A stretch of 64,000 nt of DNA from Bacteroidota bacterium (lineage in GTDB: Bacteria; Bacteroidota; Bacteroidia; Chitinophagales; Chitinophagaceae), in assembly GCA_016183765.1 (NCBI GenBank), contig JACPEA010000001.1, positions 177,160 to 241,159 of the forward strand, written 5' to 3'. Positions within the stretch are counted from its first letter, which is position 1; every line of letters begins with the position of its first letter. The notes beneath the pieces were generated by a model, which searched no databases, was not told the DNA's origin, and saw only the letters and a program-made list of their open reading frames with translations. Of the stretch, positions 24,132 to 32,382 are shown in pieces. A program made the position numbers and the translations under genes.

Positions 24132-24928
24132 AATTTCCAGGATTTTTCGAGTTTCTTTTTCAGTTCATTGTTGGTGAGGTCGAACTGGACAGGCACCACG
24201 CTCACAAAATTGTTTTCCAGCGCCCATACATCTGTGTCCTTACCCTTGTCGAAGTTGATGAACTCACCGGTGAGCCAGTAGTATCTTTTGCCGTGCGGGT
24301 CCTTTCTTTCATCAAACTCCTCCTCGTATTTGGCGTAGGCCTGGCGGGCTATTTTGATACCCTTGATCATCTTCTCCTCGCCTTTGGGGATGTTCACGTT
24401 CAGGCAGAGGTGTTTATCATGTGGCTCGCTGTCCAGTACATGCTCTACCAGGATCCTGGCATATTTTTTTGCAGCGTTGAAATCTGCTTCAATGCTCAGG
24501 TCGAGCAGGCTGAAACCGATGCTGGGAATACCTTCAATAGCGGCTTCCAGTGCGGCAGACATGGTTCCTGAATAGATCACATTGATGGAGTGATTGGCAC
24601 CATGGTTGATGCCGCTTAAACAGATATCGGGTTTGCTGTGGATCACTTTATCGACCGCCAGTTTTACGCAGTCCACCGGTGTGCCGCTGCATGCCCAGGC
24701 TTCTACGTTCTCGTTCTCAAACACATTTACTTTCTGCAGACGTAAGGGGTTGCCGATGGTGATGGCATGTCCCATACCGCTCTGTGGTTTATCAGGCGCC
24801 ACTACGATCACTTTGCCCAGTCCTTTTACCGCTTCCACCAGGGCGCGTATGCCCGGCGCGGTAACGCCATCATCATTGGTGATCAGGATCACCGGTTGTT
24901 TTTTTGAGGTCTTTTTCACTTTTGCCAT
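24128..24928 (-). CDS. surE: 5'/3'-nucleotidase SurE
   Basis: 266 residues. The metal site is formed by the N-terminal NDDG (18-21), Ser in PQSGMGHA and Asn in SGINHGANHSINVIYSGT, all conserved in SurE. The enzyme dephosphorylates nucleoside monophosphates and short polyphosphates in stationary phase and stress. The N-terminus has a Lys-rich extension (KVKKTSKKQ). It is coupled to a small membrane-protein gene downstream and lies 93 bp after the M14 peptidase gene. Confidence 0.95.
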   Translation of the reverse strand: MAKVKKTSKKQPVILITNDDGVTAPGIRALVEAVKGLGKVIVVAPDKPQSGMGHAITIGNPLRLQKVNVFENENVEAWACSGTPVDCVKLAVDKVIHSKPDICLSGINHGANHSINVIYSGTMSAALEAAIEGIPSIGFSLLDLSIEADFNAAKKYARILVEHVLDSEPHDKHLCLNVNIPKGEEKMIKGIKIARQAYAKYEEEFDERKDPHGKRYYWLTGEFINFDKGKDTDVWALENNFVSVVPVQFDLTNNELKKKLEKSWKF

Positions 24929-25021
24929 GACTGCAAGATACGATTAAGATGTCTGAGTGACGGGCATACACGGTAAAATCAACGTTATCTTCCCCCCTTC
25001 ATTTCATTCCACAAACGAAAT

Positions 25022-26683
25022 TTATTTCTTTGCCCCTTTCGTTTTTCCCGTTGCAGGCCAGCTGTAATATTTATACACCGGGTACTCCACCGGTTGGGTG
25101 GCAACGCCGTTCTGGTCCAGGTAATTGTCGAAGAAGTTCCAGTTCAGCAGCCCGTCGTCTGATTGGGGTTCCAGTGTATAAAAGATGAGGTTGGTGAGTG
25201 GCTGTGCCATATCCACTTTGTAATCTCCTTTTTTCAGGGTCTTGGTCATTCGCTCAAAATGTCCTTCGGCAGAAGCCATCAGGTGTCCCTCGAACTTGCG
25301 CTGTGCACGGGTGTATCTTTCCACCACGAACACATCCACGCTGATCTTTTCCGCTTTTTCTATCTTCTCCAGTTTTGCGCCCTGTTTCACCAGGTGTTCT
25401 GCAATGGCCGCCTGTTCTGCGGGGATGATATAGCCACGCGGCAGCAGGCTCTGCACGGTATCTTTGAATGCACCGTAATAGTTCACGTTATCGTAGGTAA
25501 CGATATTTCCTTTCTTCACCCATGACCTGCTGCCATCGGGTTTGGTAAAGCTGGTATACTCATAGGAGCGGAATCCATTCAGTGGCTGCTCCGTAGGCAC
25601 CATTTTAAAACGTACGCCCTTGTTCACTTTACCCGCGTTCTCCAGAACGTTCCGGATAGCGGCCTGTTCTGCGTCATAATTGGTCTGCATGATCTCTTTG
25701 GCGTGCCGGTTGGTATGTTCCAGTATTTCGGTCACGAAACTGTAGGTGCTATAGATGCGCTGGTAGAAACGCTCATGTGCAAAAGCCTCGCTTAAGATGC
25801 CCATGCGGTTGCGCAGTCCGAACTGGTTGATCAGGTAACGGGGATGGTGGTTATAGGTATAGAAATTCTTCACCGGCCAGCCATCGCGTACATTAAAATC
25901 GCCAAAGGGGCCAAAGAACAGGCCATTCTTCTCTTTCACATTTTTAGTGATGGCAGGTAACATCACATCATTGGTATACCGGTATGTGGCCGTCTCGCCT
26001 GCAGAGAGATAACTGGGTGCCCAGGTAAGCGAATAGCCGTGCCAGGTACCATTGGTGGTGTGCAGGTCAACACCCAGTTGCGGGTCCCAGGCATTGATCA
26101 CATTCTGGATCAGCGACTGTGTTTCGGGGGCTTCCATTTTCATACCGTCGCGGTTCAGGTCAAGTCCCTGGCCGTTCTCGCGTACACCGGTTTCCAGCGG
26201 ACTGTTTTCCTGGCTGGGGCGCAGACCCGGCGCCATCTTATCATTCCCGTCCGTATTATAGATCGGCAGGAACAGGATGACCTGGTTCTGCAGTAATTCT
26301 GTCTTGCTGCCAAGCAGGATATCGCGCATCAGCATCATCACCACTTCCTTGCCCTCCACTTCACCGCCATGGATATTGCCCTGCACATAGATCACCGCTT
26401 TACCGGAAGCTTTGGCCTGTTCGGGCGTACTCATGGCCGGGTTGGCCAGGATGGCCATCGGGATATCTTTCCCCATGGGACTTTTACCGATGGTGGTCAG
26501 TTGTATATAGGGAGTTTTGCTTTTGATGGCATTGAGAAAGTTCAACACATCGGCATAGGTGGATGTCTTGTCAAAATTGGAACGCTCGGGGGTGATCAGC
26601 AGGTCGTCTGACCAGCTCTGCTGCGACTGTGCAAATACACCGGTAGTAGCCATGAGCAGGGAAGCAAAGAGAAATTTTTTCAT
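25022..26683 (-). CDS. secreted M14 family zinc carboxypeptidase
   Basis: 553 residues with a signal peptide (MKKFLFASLLMATTGVFAQ). Zinc ligands are His and Glu in GNIHGGEVEGKE near residue 105 and His in VDLHTTNGTWHGYSL near 203. The catalytic Glu is likely in LSEAFAHERF near 300. It belongs to the long M14 group found in Bacteroidota, with a C-terminal beta-rich extension. The substrate is unknown; extracellular peptides are likely. It stands alone upstream of surE with its own likely promoter. Confidence 0.9.
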   Translation of the reverse strand: MKKFLFASLLMATTGVFAQSQQSWSDDLLITPERSNFDKTSTYADVLNFLNAIKSKTPYIQLTTIGKSPMGKDIPMAILANPAMSTPEQAKASGKAVIYVQGNIHGGEVEGKEVVMMLMRDILLGSKTELLQNQVILFLPIYNTDGNDKMAPGLRPSQENSPLETGVRENGQGLDLNRDGMKMEAPETQSLIQNVINAWDPQLGVDLHTTNGTWHGYSLTWAPSYLSAGETATYRYTNDVMLPAITKNVKEKNGLFFGPFGDFNVRDGWPVKNFYTYNHHPRYLINQFGLRNRMGILSEAFAHERFYQRIYSTYSFVTEILEHTNRHAKEIMQTNYDAEQAAIRNVLENAGKVNKGVRFKMVPTEQPLNGFRSYEYTSFTKPDGSRSWVKKGNIVTYDNVNYYGAFKDTVQSLLPRGYIIPAEQAAIAEHLVKQGAKLEKIEKAEKISVDVFVVERYTRAQRKFEGHLMASAEGHFERMTKTLKKGDYKVDMAQPLTNLIFYTLEPQSDDGLLNWNFFDNYLDQNGVATQPVEYPVYKYYSWPATGKTKGAKK

Positions 26684-26764
26684 GAACCGTTTGTTTTGGA
26701 GCAGGAAAGTACAGCATGCCCCTTAGTTTGCCTAAAAAAAGGGGTAAACGGGTGAGTGGGAAGC

Positions 26765-27169
26765 CTATTTTTTTCTATCCATGAACTTCCGGAACAAGGT
26801 GGGCATTGTTGCAACATCCATGGCCTGCATGTCCACCAGTTTCAAGGAAGCTACCATGGACTGGGTACTGGTCTTGTATGTAAGGAAATGGGGCGACCGT
26901 AAATGCGACTCATAGGCTTTGCGGCTGGCATATATTTCCAGGATCCTCACCTGGGTGGGATGGTCCTTCTGGAACATGGGGAATATCGTGATCACCCCGG
27001 GCTCCCGTTCTATCGATGCCCTGGCTTCTTCTTTCAGGATGGCCGTATACCGGGCTACCTGGTCCGGATGGATCTCTATTTCCGCTATGCGGACCATCAG
27101 GCTGTCATCCTGTGCCAGGAGGCAGCCGTAGGGTAGGAGCGCCAGGAGGATGCATAAGCAATACTTCAT
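26765..27169 (-). CDS. exported antibiotic-biosynthesis-monooxygenase (ABM) fold protein
   Basis: 134 residues with a signal peptide (MKYCLCILLALLPYGCLLAQ) and then an ABM-type dimeric alpha-beta barrel: VRIAEIEIHPDQVARYTAIL, EREPGVITI, ILEIYASRKAYESHLRSPHF. Such domains bind small aromatic substrates or haem, or are quinol monooxygenases. The exported form is common in Bacteroidota and its substrate unknown. ATG at 27169 is chosen because it opens the signal peptide; the longer upstream frame has no protein character. It is divergent from the S24-type repressor gene. Confidence 0.82.
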   Translation of the reverse strand: MKYCLCILLALLPYGCLLAQDDSLMVRIAEIEIHPDQVARYTAILKEEARASIEREPGVITIFPMFQKDHPTQVRILEIYASRKAYESHLRSPHFLTYKTSTQSMVASLKLVDMQAMDVATMPTLFRKFMDRKK

Positions 27170-27367
27170 AGGGTGGTTGGTTGTTGGGATGGTAGTTTCG
27201 TTTGTTTGCGAAAACAAATTACGGAGGTTGTGGGTAATGGCAAAGAGGAGATCCTGTGAGGAGCTTTGTGTGGGGCGGTTCTGTTTTTTTGGACTTTGCT
27301 TAGAAGCATGAATCTGTGTCATTCAGGGCTGGATGAACAGCTGGAACAGGGGGTATGAAAAAATAAA

Positions 27368-27417
27368 TTTGGAAGTTAGCTAAAAATATTAGTAAATTGC
27401 TAACTAAATCAGTTAGC
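27368..27417 (+). promoter_or_regulatory. promoter and autoregulatory operator of the XRE-S24 repressor gene
   Basis: TTTG at 27368-27371 and TAAATTG at 27393-27399 make a plausible -33/-7 pair. Three heptamers overlap it: AGTTAGC at 27374-27380, its complement GCTAACT at 27399-27405, and AGTTAGC again at 27411-27417, ending 1 bp before the ATG. The placement suggests that the encoded repressor covers both its promoter and its translation start. Confidence 0.65.
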
Positions 27418-27418
27418 T

Positions 27419-28171
27419 ATGTCAAACGCCGGAAAAAATCTCCGTTACCTGCGCAAGCTGCGCGGCTGGACACAGGAAGAATTTGCCAACAAACTCAAGA
27501 TCAAACGGTCATTGGTGGGTGCTTATGAAGAGGAGCGTGCAGAACCCCGACTGGAAGTGATGGAACAGATCTGCAGCACGTTCAAACTGAGCCTGGAGGA
27601 TTTCCTGTTCAAGGACCTCTCGGCCCCCAAAGCGCTCAGTTACCTGGAAAAAAGAAGGCAGCTGAAAATGGTGAACGAAGTGGCCGAGATCCGCTTTGTG
27701 CCGGTAAAAGCCGCCGCCGGTTACCTGGCCGGTTATGGCGATCCTGAATTTGTGGATGAACTGAACACTTTTACCCTTCCCATGCTGGGGCCCGGTCAGT
27801 ACCGTGCTTTTGAGATCGTGGGCGACAGTATGTTACCCACCCCCAGCGGCAGCGTGATCGTGGGCGAAAAAGTGGATGACCTGGAAGATGTGAAGAACAG
27901 TAATACCTATGTGGTGTTATCTAAGAACGAAGGTGTGGTATATAAGCGCATCATGAAGAACAACCGCCTCAAGAACAAGATCACCCTGATCAGCGATAAC
28001 CCGCAATACGAACCCTACCATGTCAGCGCCGAAGACGTGCTGGAAGTATGGAAAGCCGTATACATCATGCAGAAAGCCAATACCGGTCCGCGCTGGGATG
28101 TGAACCAGTTGGCAGGGATGGTGAACAATCTGCAGGAACAGGTGAGCAGCTTGAAAAAGAAACTGAATTAA
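27419..28171 (+). CDS. XRE-type repressor with LexA-like S24 peptidase domain
   Basis: 250 residues. The helix-turn-helix is at about 6-60 (GWTQEEFANKLKIKRSLVGA), the S24 domain at about 95-210. The catalytic pair is Ser137 in VGDSMLP and Lys176 in VVYKRI, and a LexA-style Ala-Gly scissile site is seen at AAAGY (98-102). A short coiled region ends the protein (LQEQVSSLKKKLN). Such proteins repress until self-cleavage is triggered, often by DNA damage; similar stand-alone regulators are common in Bacteroidota. Three AGTTAGC half sites in front of the gene indicate autoregulation. Confidence 0.9.
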   Translation: MSNAGKNLRYLRKLRGWTQEEFANKLKIKRSLVGAYEEERAEPRLEVMEQICSTFKLSLEDFLFKDLSAPKALSYLEKRRQLKMVNEVAEIRFVPVKAAAGYLAGYGDPEFVDELNTFTLPMLGPGQYRAFEIVGDSMLPTPSGSVIVGEKVDDLEDVKNSNTYVVLSKNEGVVYKRIMKNNRLKNKITLISDNPQYEPYHVSAEDVLEVWKAVYIMQKANTGPRWDVNQLAGMVNNLQEQVSSLKKKLN

Positions 28172-28202
28172 GGAACGGATAGGTTTCTTTTATCATATTC
28201 AC

Positions 28203-28236
28203 AGAGCAGCTTGAACAAAGCTGCTTTGTTTTTTCC
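28203..28236 (+). terminator. rho-independent terminator after the S24-type repressor
   Basis: AGCAGCTT at 28205-28212 pairs with AAGCTGCT at 28218-28225, followed by TTGTTTTTT. It is 34 bp after the stop codon. Confidence 0.85.
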
Positions 28237-28274
28237 ACTCATATATTTTTCGCAGACACAGCTGCTGCAATCCT

Positions 28275-28282
28275 TAGTTTTG
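28275..28282 (+). promoter_or_regulatory. -7 box of the DUF5916 gene
   Basis: TAGTTTTG fits the Bacteroidota TAnnTTTG consensus and lies 16 bp before the ATG. A TTTTTCG about 20 bp upstream could serve as the -33 element but deviates from TTTG. Confidence 0.4.
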
Positions 28283-28298
28283 CGCCATCTATCAAAGC

Positions 28299-30752
28299 AT
28301 GAGAAACGTACTCACGATTATTGCGATTGCCATTACCGCCATTGTTTCTGCACAGGAAAAGAAACTGTCTGCCCTGCGCATACAGTCACCTGTTAAGATC
28401 GATGGCCTGCTGGATGAAAAAGCCTGGAGCCAGGCCCAGCGTGCCGAAGGTTTTGTTTCCAATATGCCCCATTTTGGAGAACCCGCCTCACAGAACACCC
28501 ATGTATACGTGCTGTACGATGACCAGGCCGTATATGTTGGCGCTTACCTGTTCGATGAGATGCCCAAGATCCGCAAACAGCTCACCTCACGCGATGGGGA
28601 ACAGCGCAAGGACGTGGATTATTTCAGCGTATTCTTTGATACCTATAACGATGACCAGAACGGGTTCCAGTTCCTGGTGACCTCCCGTAATGTGCAGTCT
28701 GATGGCAGACTGGTGGCCAGCATGGTATCGCAGTTCGGTCTGCCCACCGATTACAGCTGGGACGCTGTTTGGGAAAGCAGTGTAAAACACCAGAAAGACG
28801 GTTGGTCGGTAGAAATGAAGATCCCTTATTCAGCCCTGCGTTTTGCGAGAAAAGAAGTGCAGGACTGGGGCATCAACTTCCAGCGGTACATGCGCCGAAC
28901 CAATGAGAGTGTGTTCTGGAACAAAGTGGATCCCGCACAGGGAGGTTTTGTGAACCAGTTCGGTGCATTAACGGGGGTGGACCATATCACGCCGCCTTTG
29001 CGTTTGTCATTCCTGCCGTATATCACTTCGGGTTTCAGAACGGTGCCCTATGCCAATGGTTCCAGGAAAACGGATTTCCTGCGCAATGGGGGTATGGACG
29101 TGAAATACGGCATCAACGAGAGTTTTACACTGGATGCCACGGTGATCCCCGATTTTGGGCAGGTGGTGTCTGATAATGTGGTGCTGAACCTGACGCCTTA
29201 TGAAGTGCAGTTCCAGGAGAACCGTCCTTTCTTCACCGAAGGGATCGAGCTGTTCAATAAAGCAGGTCTGTTCTATTCCAGGAGGGTAGGTGGTACACCA
29301 TCGGGTTATGGCGCTGTGAGAAATAGGGTGAACAACGATCCCAACCTGGAGATCGTTTCCAACCCGGGTGTTACACAGCTGATCAATGCTTCCAAGTTCT
29401 CGGGACGCACTAAAAGGAAACTGGGCATCGGTGTGTTCAATGCGATCGGTTCGCCCATTCATGCGGTGATCGAGGACAGGACCACCAAAGCCACCACCAC
29501 CATTGAAACAGAACCCCTGACCAATTACAATATCCTGGTGCTTGACCAGGCTCTGCCCAACCGGTCATCGCTCACGTTCACCAATACAAACGTATGGCGC
29601 AGCGGCGGCAGAAGGAACGCGAACGTATCCGGTGTGGATGTGAACCTGTTCGATGCAGGCAACCGCCACAATTTTGCCTGGTCGGGAAAATTCAGCCAGA
29701 TAGCGGGTGTGGAAAAATATACCGGTTTCAGCAGCGCCATCAGTTATGGTAAAGTGAGTGGCAAACTGCAATACCTGTTATCCAACAGTATCAAGTCGGA
29801 ACGTTACGACCCCAATGACCTGGGTATCTTACGCACGCCCAATGAAGTCTCTACTGTGGCCAGGATCAGTTATAACAGTTTCACGCCCACCCAACATTTC
29901 CTGAGTTATAATTACAGCTTCAGTATTTTACCTGTATACCTGTTCAAACCTTTCCGGTTCTCTAATTATGTGTTGCAGGGAAAGGCATTTTATTTTTTCA
30001 GGAATTTCTGGGACATCACGTTCAACGGTAACTGGCAGCCCGTATGGCAGCGCGACTTCTTTGAACTGCGTACACCCGGCAGGGTCATGAAAAAAACGCC
30101 TTACTGGTATATCGGCGCCAATGGCAGCAGCGATAGCCGCAAACGTTTTTTCCTTCGTTACCAGGTAGGTTTTGCAGAATCGCCCTTACCACAGGACCCG
30201 TATTTTACCTGGCAGATCGGCCCACGTTACCGGTTCGATGAACATTTTAGCCTGGACCTGGATGTGACGGGGGTAAGTGATCGGGGTAACTATGGATTCG
30301 CGTTCAGAGAGGCTTCGGGTGAACCGATAGCGGGCAGGCGTGAGATGAAGAGCCTGACTTCCATTGTGAATGCCATCTATAATTTTTCTCCGCGTATGAA
30401 TGTATCCATGCGGGCAAGGCATTACTGGAGCAAAGTGACGTATACCCAATTCTTTAACGTGGATGCCAACGGCGACCTGTTACCACATGCGTTTGTGAAC
30501 GGCCAGAACCAGAACTTCAATGCCTTTAACCTGGATATGTTCTATACCTGGGATTTCAAATACGGCAGCAAACTCATCATCGGTTATAAGAACTGGCTGG
30601 GCACCGACTTCCCGATCAATGGGATGAACTACAAAAGTTACCTGGGTAACCTGGGACAGGTGTTCCAGCAACCGCATGGCAATGAACTCACCGTGAGGCT
30701 GATCTATTACCTGGACTATCTTAGCCTGCAGCAGAAGAAACCCAGGATATAG
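28299..30752 (+). CDS. DUF5916 outer-membrane-type protein with CBM9-like N-terminal domain
   Basis: 817 residues: signal peptide (about 1-19, ending VSAQ), a carbohydrate-binding-9-like domain at about 25-200 (VKIDGLLDEKAWSQA, VYVLYDDQAVYVGAYLFD, WSVEMKIPYSALRF), then a long DUF5916 region rich in alternating aromatic and polar strands that looks like an outer-membrane beta barrel. The family is frequent in Bacteroidota; its role is not established. The protein ends in the aromatic-rich, strand-like ELTVRLIYYLDYL near the C-terminus. It is preceded by a plausible -7 box and stands alone. Confidence 0.87.
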   Translation: MRNVLTIIAIAITAIVSAQEKKLSALRIQSPVKIDGLLDEKAWSQAQRAEGFVSNMPHFGEPASQNTHVYVLYDDQAVYVGAYLFDEMPKIRKQLTSRDGEQRKDVDYFSVFFDTYNDDQNGFQFLVTSRNVQSDGRLVASMVSQFGLPTDYSWDAVWESSVKHQKDGWSVEMKIPYSALRFARKEVQDWGINFQRYMRRTNESVFWNKVDPAQGGFVNQFGALTGVDHITPPLRLSFLPYITSGFRTVPYANGSRKTDFLRNGGMDVKYGINESFTLDATVIPDFGQVVSDNVVLNLTPYEVQFQENRPFFTEGIELFNKAGLFYSRRVGGTPSGYGAVRNRVNNDPNLEIVSNPGVTQLINASKFSGRTKRKLGIGVFNAIGSPIHAVIEDRTTKATTTIETEPLTNYNILVLDQALPNRSSLTFTNTNVWRSGGRRNANVSGVDVNLFDAGNRHNFAWSGKFSQIAGVEKYTGFSSAISYGKVSGKLQYLLSNSIKSERYDPNDLGILRTPNEVSTVARISYNSFTPTQHFLSYNYSFSILPVYLFKPFRFSNYVLQGKAFYFFRNFWDITFNGNWQPVWQRDFFELRTPGRVMKKTPYWYIGANGSSDSRKRFFLRYQVGFAESPLPQDPYFTWQIGPRYRFDEHFSLDLDVTGVSDRGNYGFAFREASGEPIAGRREMKSLTSIVNAIYNFSPRMNVSMRARHYWSKVTYTQFFNVDANGDLLPHAFVNGQNQNFNAFNLDMFYTWDFKYGSKLIIGYKNWLGTDFPINGMNYKSYLGNLGQVFQQPHGNELTVRLIYYLDYLSLQQKKPRI

Positions 30753-30757
30753 GAAAT

Positions 30758-31660
30758 TTAACCGAAAATATCTTTCGCCAACCGGAACGTGTTACAGTGT
30801 GCTTCCACGATGGTCCGTACATCGGGTGAATAACCGCCACCCATGGCAACTGTAACGGGGATGCCGCGTTGGTGCAGGGTTTCGAATACAAAAGCATCGC
30901 GTTGTTTACAGCCTGCCAGGCTCACGTTGAGTTTGCCGAATTTATCAGTGTTCAGTATGTCAACACCGGACAGGTAAAAAGCGAAATCGGGTTTCACCTC
31001 ATCGATCAGTTTGGGTAAGGTCTCGCTCAATATGCTGAGATAGGTGGCTTCATCGGTACCATCGGCCAATGGGATATCCAGGTCGGATCGTTCTTTGTGA
31101 AAAGGGTAGTTATGTCCGCCATGCATACTGAACGTAAATACCCGGGGTTCGTTTTCAAAAATGCTGGCCGTACCATTGCCCTGGTGTACATCCAGGTCAA
31201 TGATGAGCACCTGTTTGACTACCTGTTGTTGCAGCAGATAATTAGCAGCCACTGCCATATCGTTCAGTAAACAAAAGCCTTCGCCACGGTCCCTGAATGC
31301 GTGGTGGGTGCCACCTGCCACATTCAGCGCGCAGCCCGACCGCATGGCCCGGTAACAGCAGTCAATGGTTCCCTGTGTAATGATGCGTTCACGTTTGGTC
31401 AGTAAGGGAGATTGCGGAAACCCGATCTTGCGCTGCTCGGAAGCACTCAGTGTTTGCTGCTCCAGTTTGTTGAGGTATTCCCGGTCATGCGTCAGCAGCA
31501 GGATCTCATCTGAACAGGGTTGTGGAGAGAATAACTGTTCCTGGTCGATACTTCCTTCGTGCAATAACTGCTCCGGTATCAATTCATATTTCAGCATCGG
31601 AAAACGATGACCTTCCGGAAGCGGGTGTGCGTAAATAGGGTCGTAGGCAATACTGATCAT
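30758..31660 (-). CDS. histone deacetylase family hydrolase
   Basis: 300 residues of the HDAC/acetoin-utilisation/amidohydrolase fold. His119-His120 in GGTHHAF and Asp155, Asp157, His159 in IIDLDVHQGNGT form the zinc and catalytic site; a second Asp region lies in LSGVDILNTD. Bacterial members deacetylate small amines or acetyl-lysine; the substrate here is open. Its ATG overlaps the pdeM stop by 4 bp, so it is translationally coupled to the helicase-pdeM operon. A link to DNA repair is only suggested by context. Confidence 0.92.
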   Translation of the reverse strand: MISIAYDPIYAHPLPEGHRFPMLKYELIPEQLLHEGSIDQEQLFSPQPCSDEILLLTHDREYLNKLEQQTLSASEQRKIGFPQSPLLTKRERIITQGTIDCCYRAMRSGCALNVAGGTHHAFRDRGEGFCLLNDMAVAANYLLQQQVVKQVLIIDLDVHQGNGTASIFENEPRVFTFSMHGGHNYPFHKERSDLDIPLADGTDEATYLSILSETLPKLIDEVKPDFAFYLSGVDILNTDKFGKLNVSLAGCKQRDAFVFETLHQRGIPVTVAMGGGYSPDVRTIVEAHCNTFRLAKDIFG

Positions 31661-32313
31661 GTAACAGGAACTAAGGTCTGGTTCACAATGGCGTAAATGG
31701 TATCCGTTTTTTTCTTTTTCACGATGGACAGTCCGCTGAACTTACTGAATGCGGGAAGGATCGCACTGTTTTTTCCGAAACAGAAACAGGGGAACTGCAG
31801 GCTTTGTTTGCCCAGCCCGTTGATATGTATGCCGGGATGCAGGTGTCCCGAAAAAATATAGGGATCGCTCTGATCCGTAACTTCTTCCGGATCGTGCACA
31901 AAACCGAAACCGCCTATGGAATAGGTCCCTGTAACTACGGAGATGGCCGCATCTGCATACCAGCTTTCTGACAGGATATCGTGATTACCTTTTACCAGGG
32001 TAAGATCGATGGGGCCCAGGTCCTGTCGCCATTTCAGGAACCAGTCCATCTCTTTGTTGGCAACACTGTGAAACAGGTCGCCCACGGCAATGATCTTACC
32101 GGGTTTGAAATGACCGATCTGTTCCACCAGCCGCTGCAGGTCTTCCTGGTACACCTGCTGCGGCACAGCGATGCCGTGTTTGCGAAAATGCCCCGTCTTG
32201 CCGAAGTGGAGGTCGGACAGGATCAATGCCTGTTCCTCTTCCCAAAAGATACAGCGTTGGGGAGATAACCAGAACCGGTTATTGCGGACAGTATGTAACA
32301 CAGGGGCCGTCAT
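31657..32313 (-). CDS. pdeM: ligase-associated DNA-damage-response endonuclease PdeM
   Basis: 218 residues, calcineurin-like phosphoesterase fold. Metal ligands are visible in order: LSDLHFG, VGDLFHS, KGNHD and SGHLHPGI. PdeM proteins are encoded with an ATP-dependent ligase, an exonuclease and a DEXH helicase and are inferred to act in DNA repair. Here the helicase is directly upstream (70 bp) and the HDAC-like gene overlaps downstream; ligase and exonuclease are not in this window. ATG at 32313 is preferred over a TTG three codons earlier. Confidence 0.93.
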   Translation of the reverse strand: MTAPVLHTVRNNRFWLSPQRCIFWEEEQALILSDLHFGKTGHFRKHGIAVPQQVYQEDLQRLVEQIGHFKPGKIIAVGDLFHSVANKEMDWFLKWRQDLGPIDLTLVKGNHDILSESWYADAAISVVTGTYSIGGFGFVHDPEEVTDQSDPYIFSGHLHPGIHINGLGKQSLQFPCFCFGKNSAILPAFSKFSGLSIVKKKKTDTIYAIVNQTLVPVT

Positions 32314-32382
32314 GGTGCGCAAAGATAAAGGCTAGGCTCTTGCAAAGGCTGCCGCATGTGTGGAGGATGCGGCGGGTGCCAT

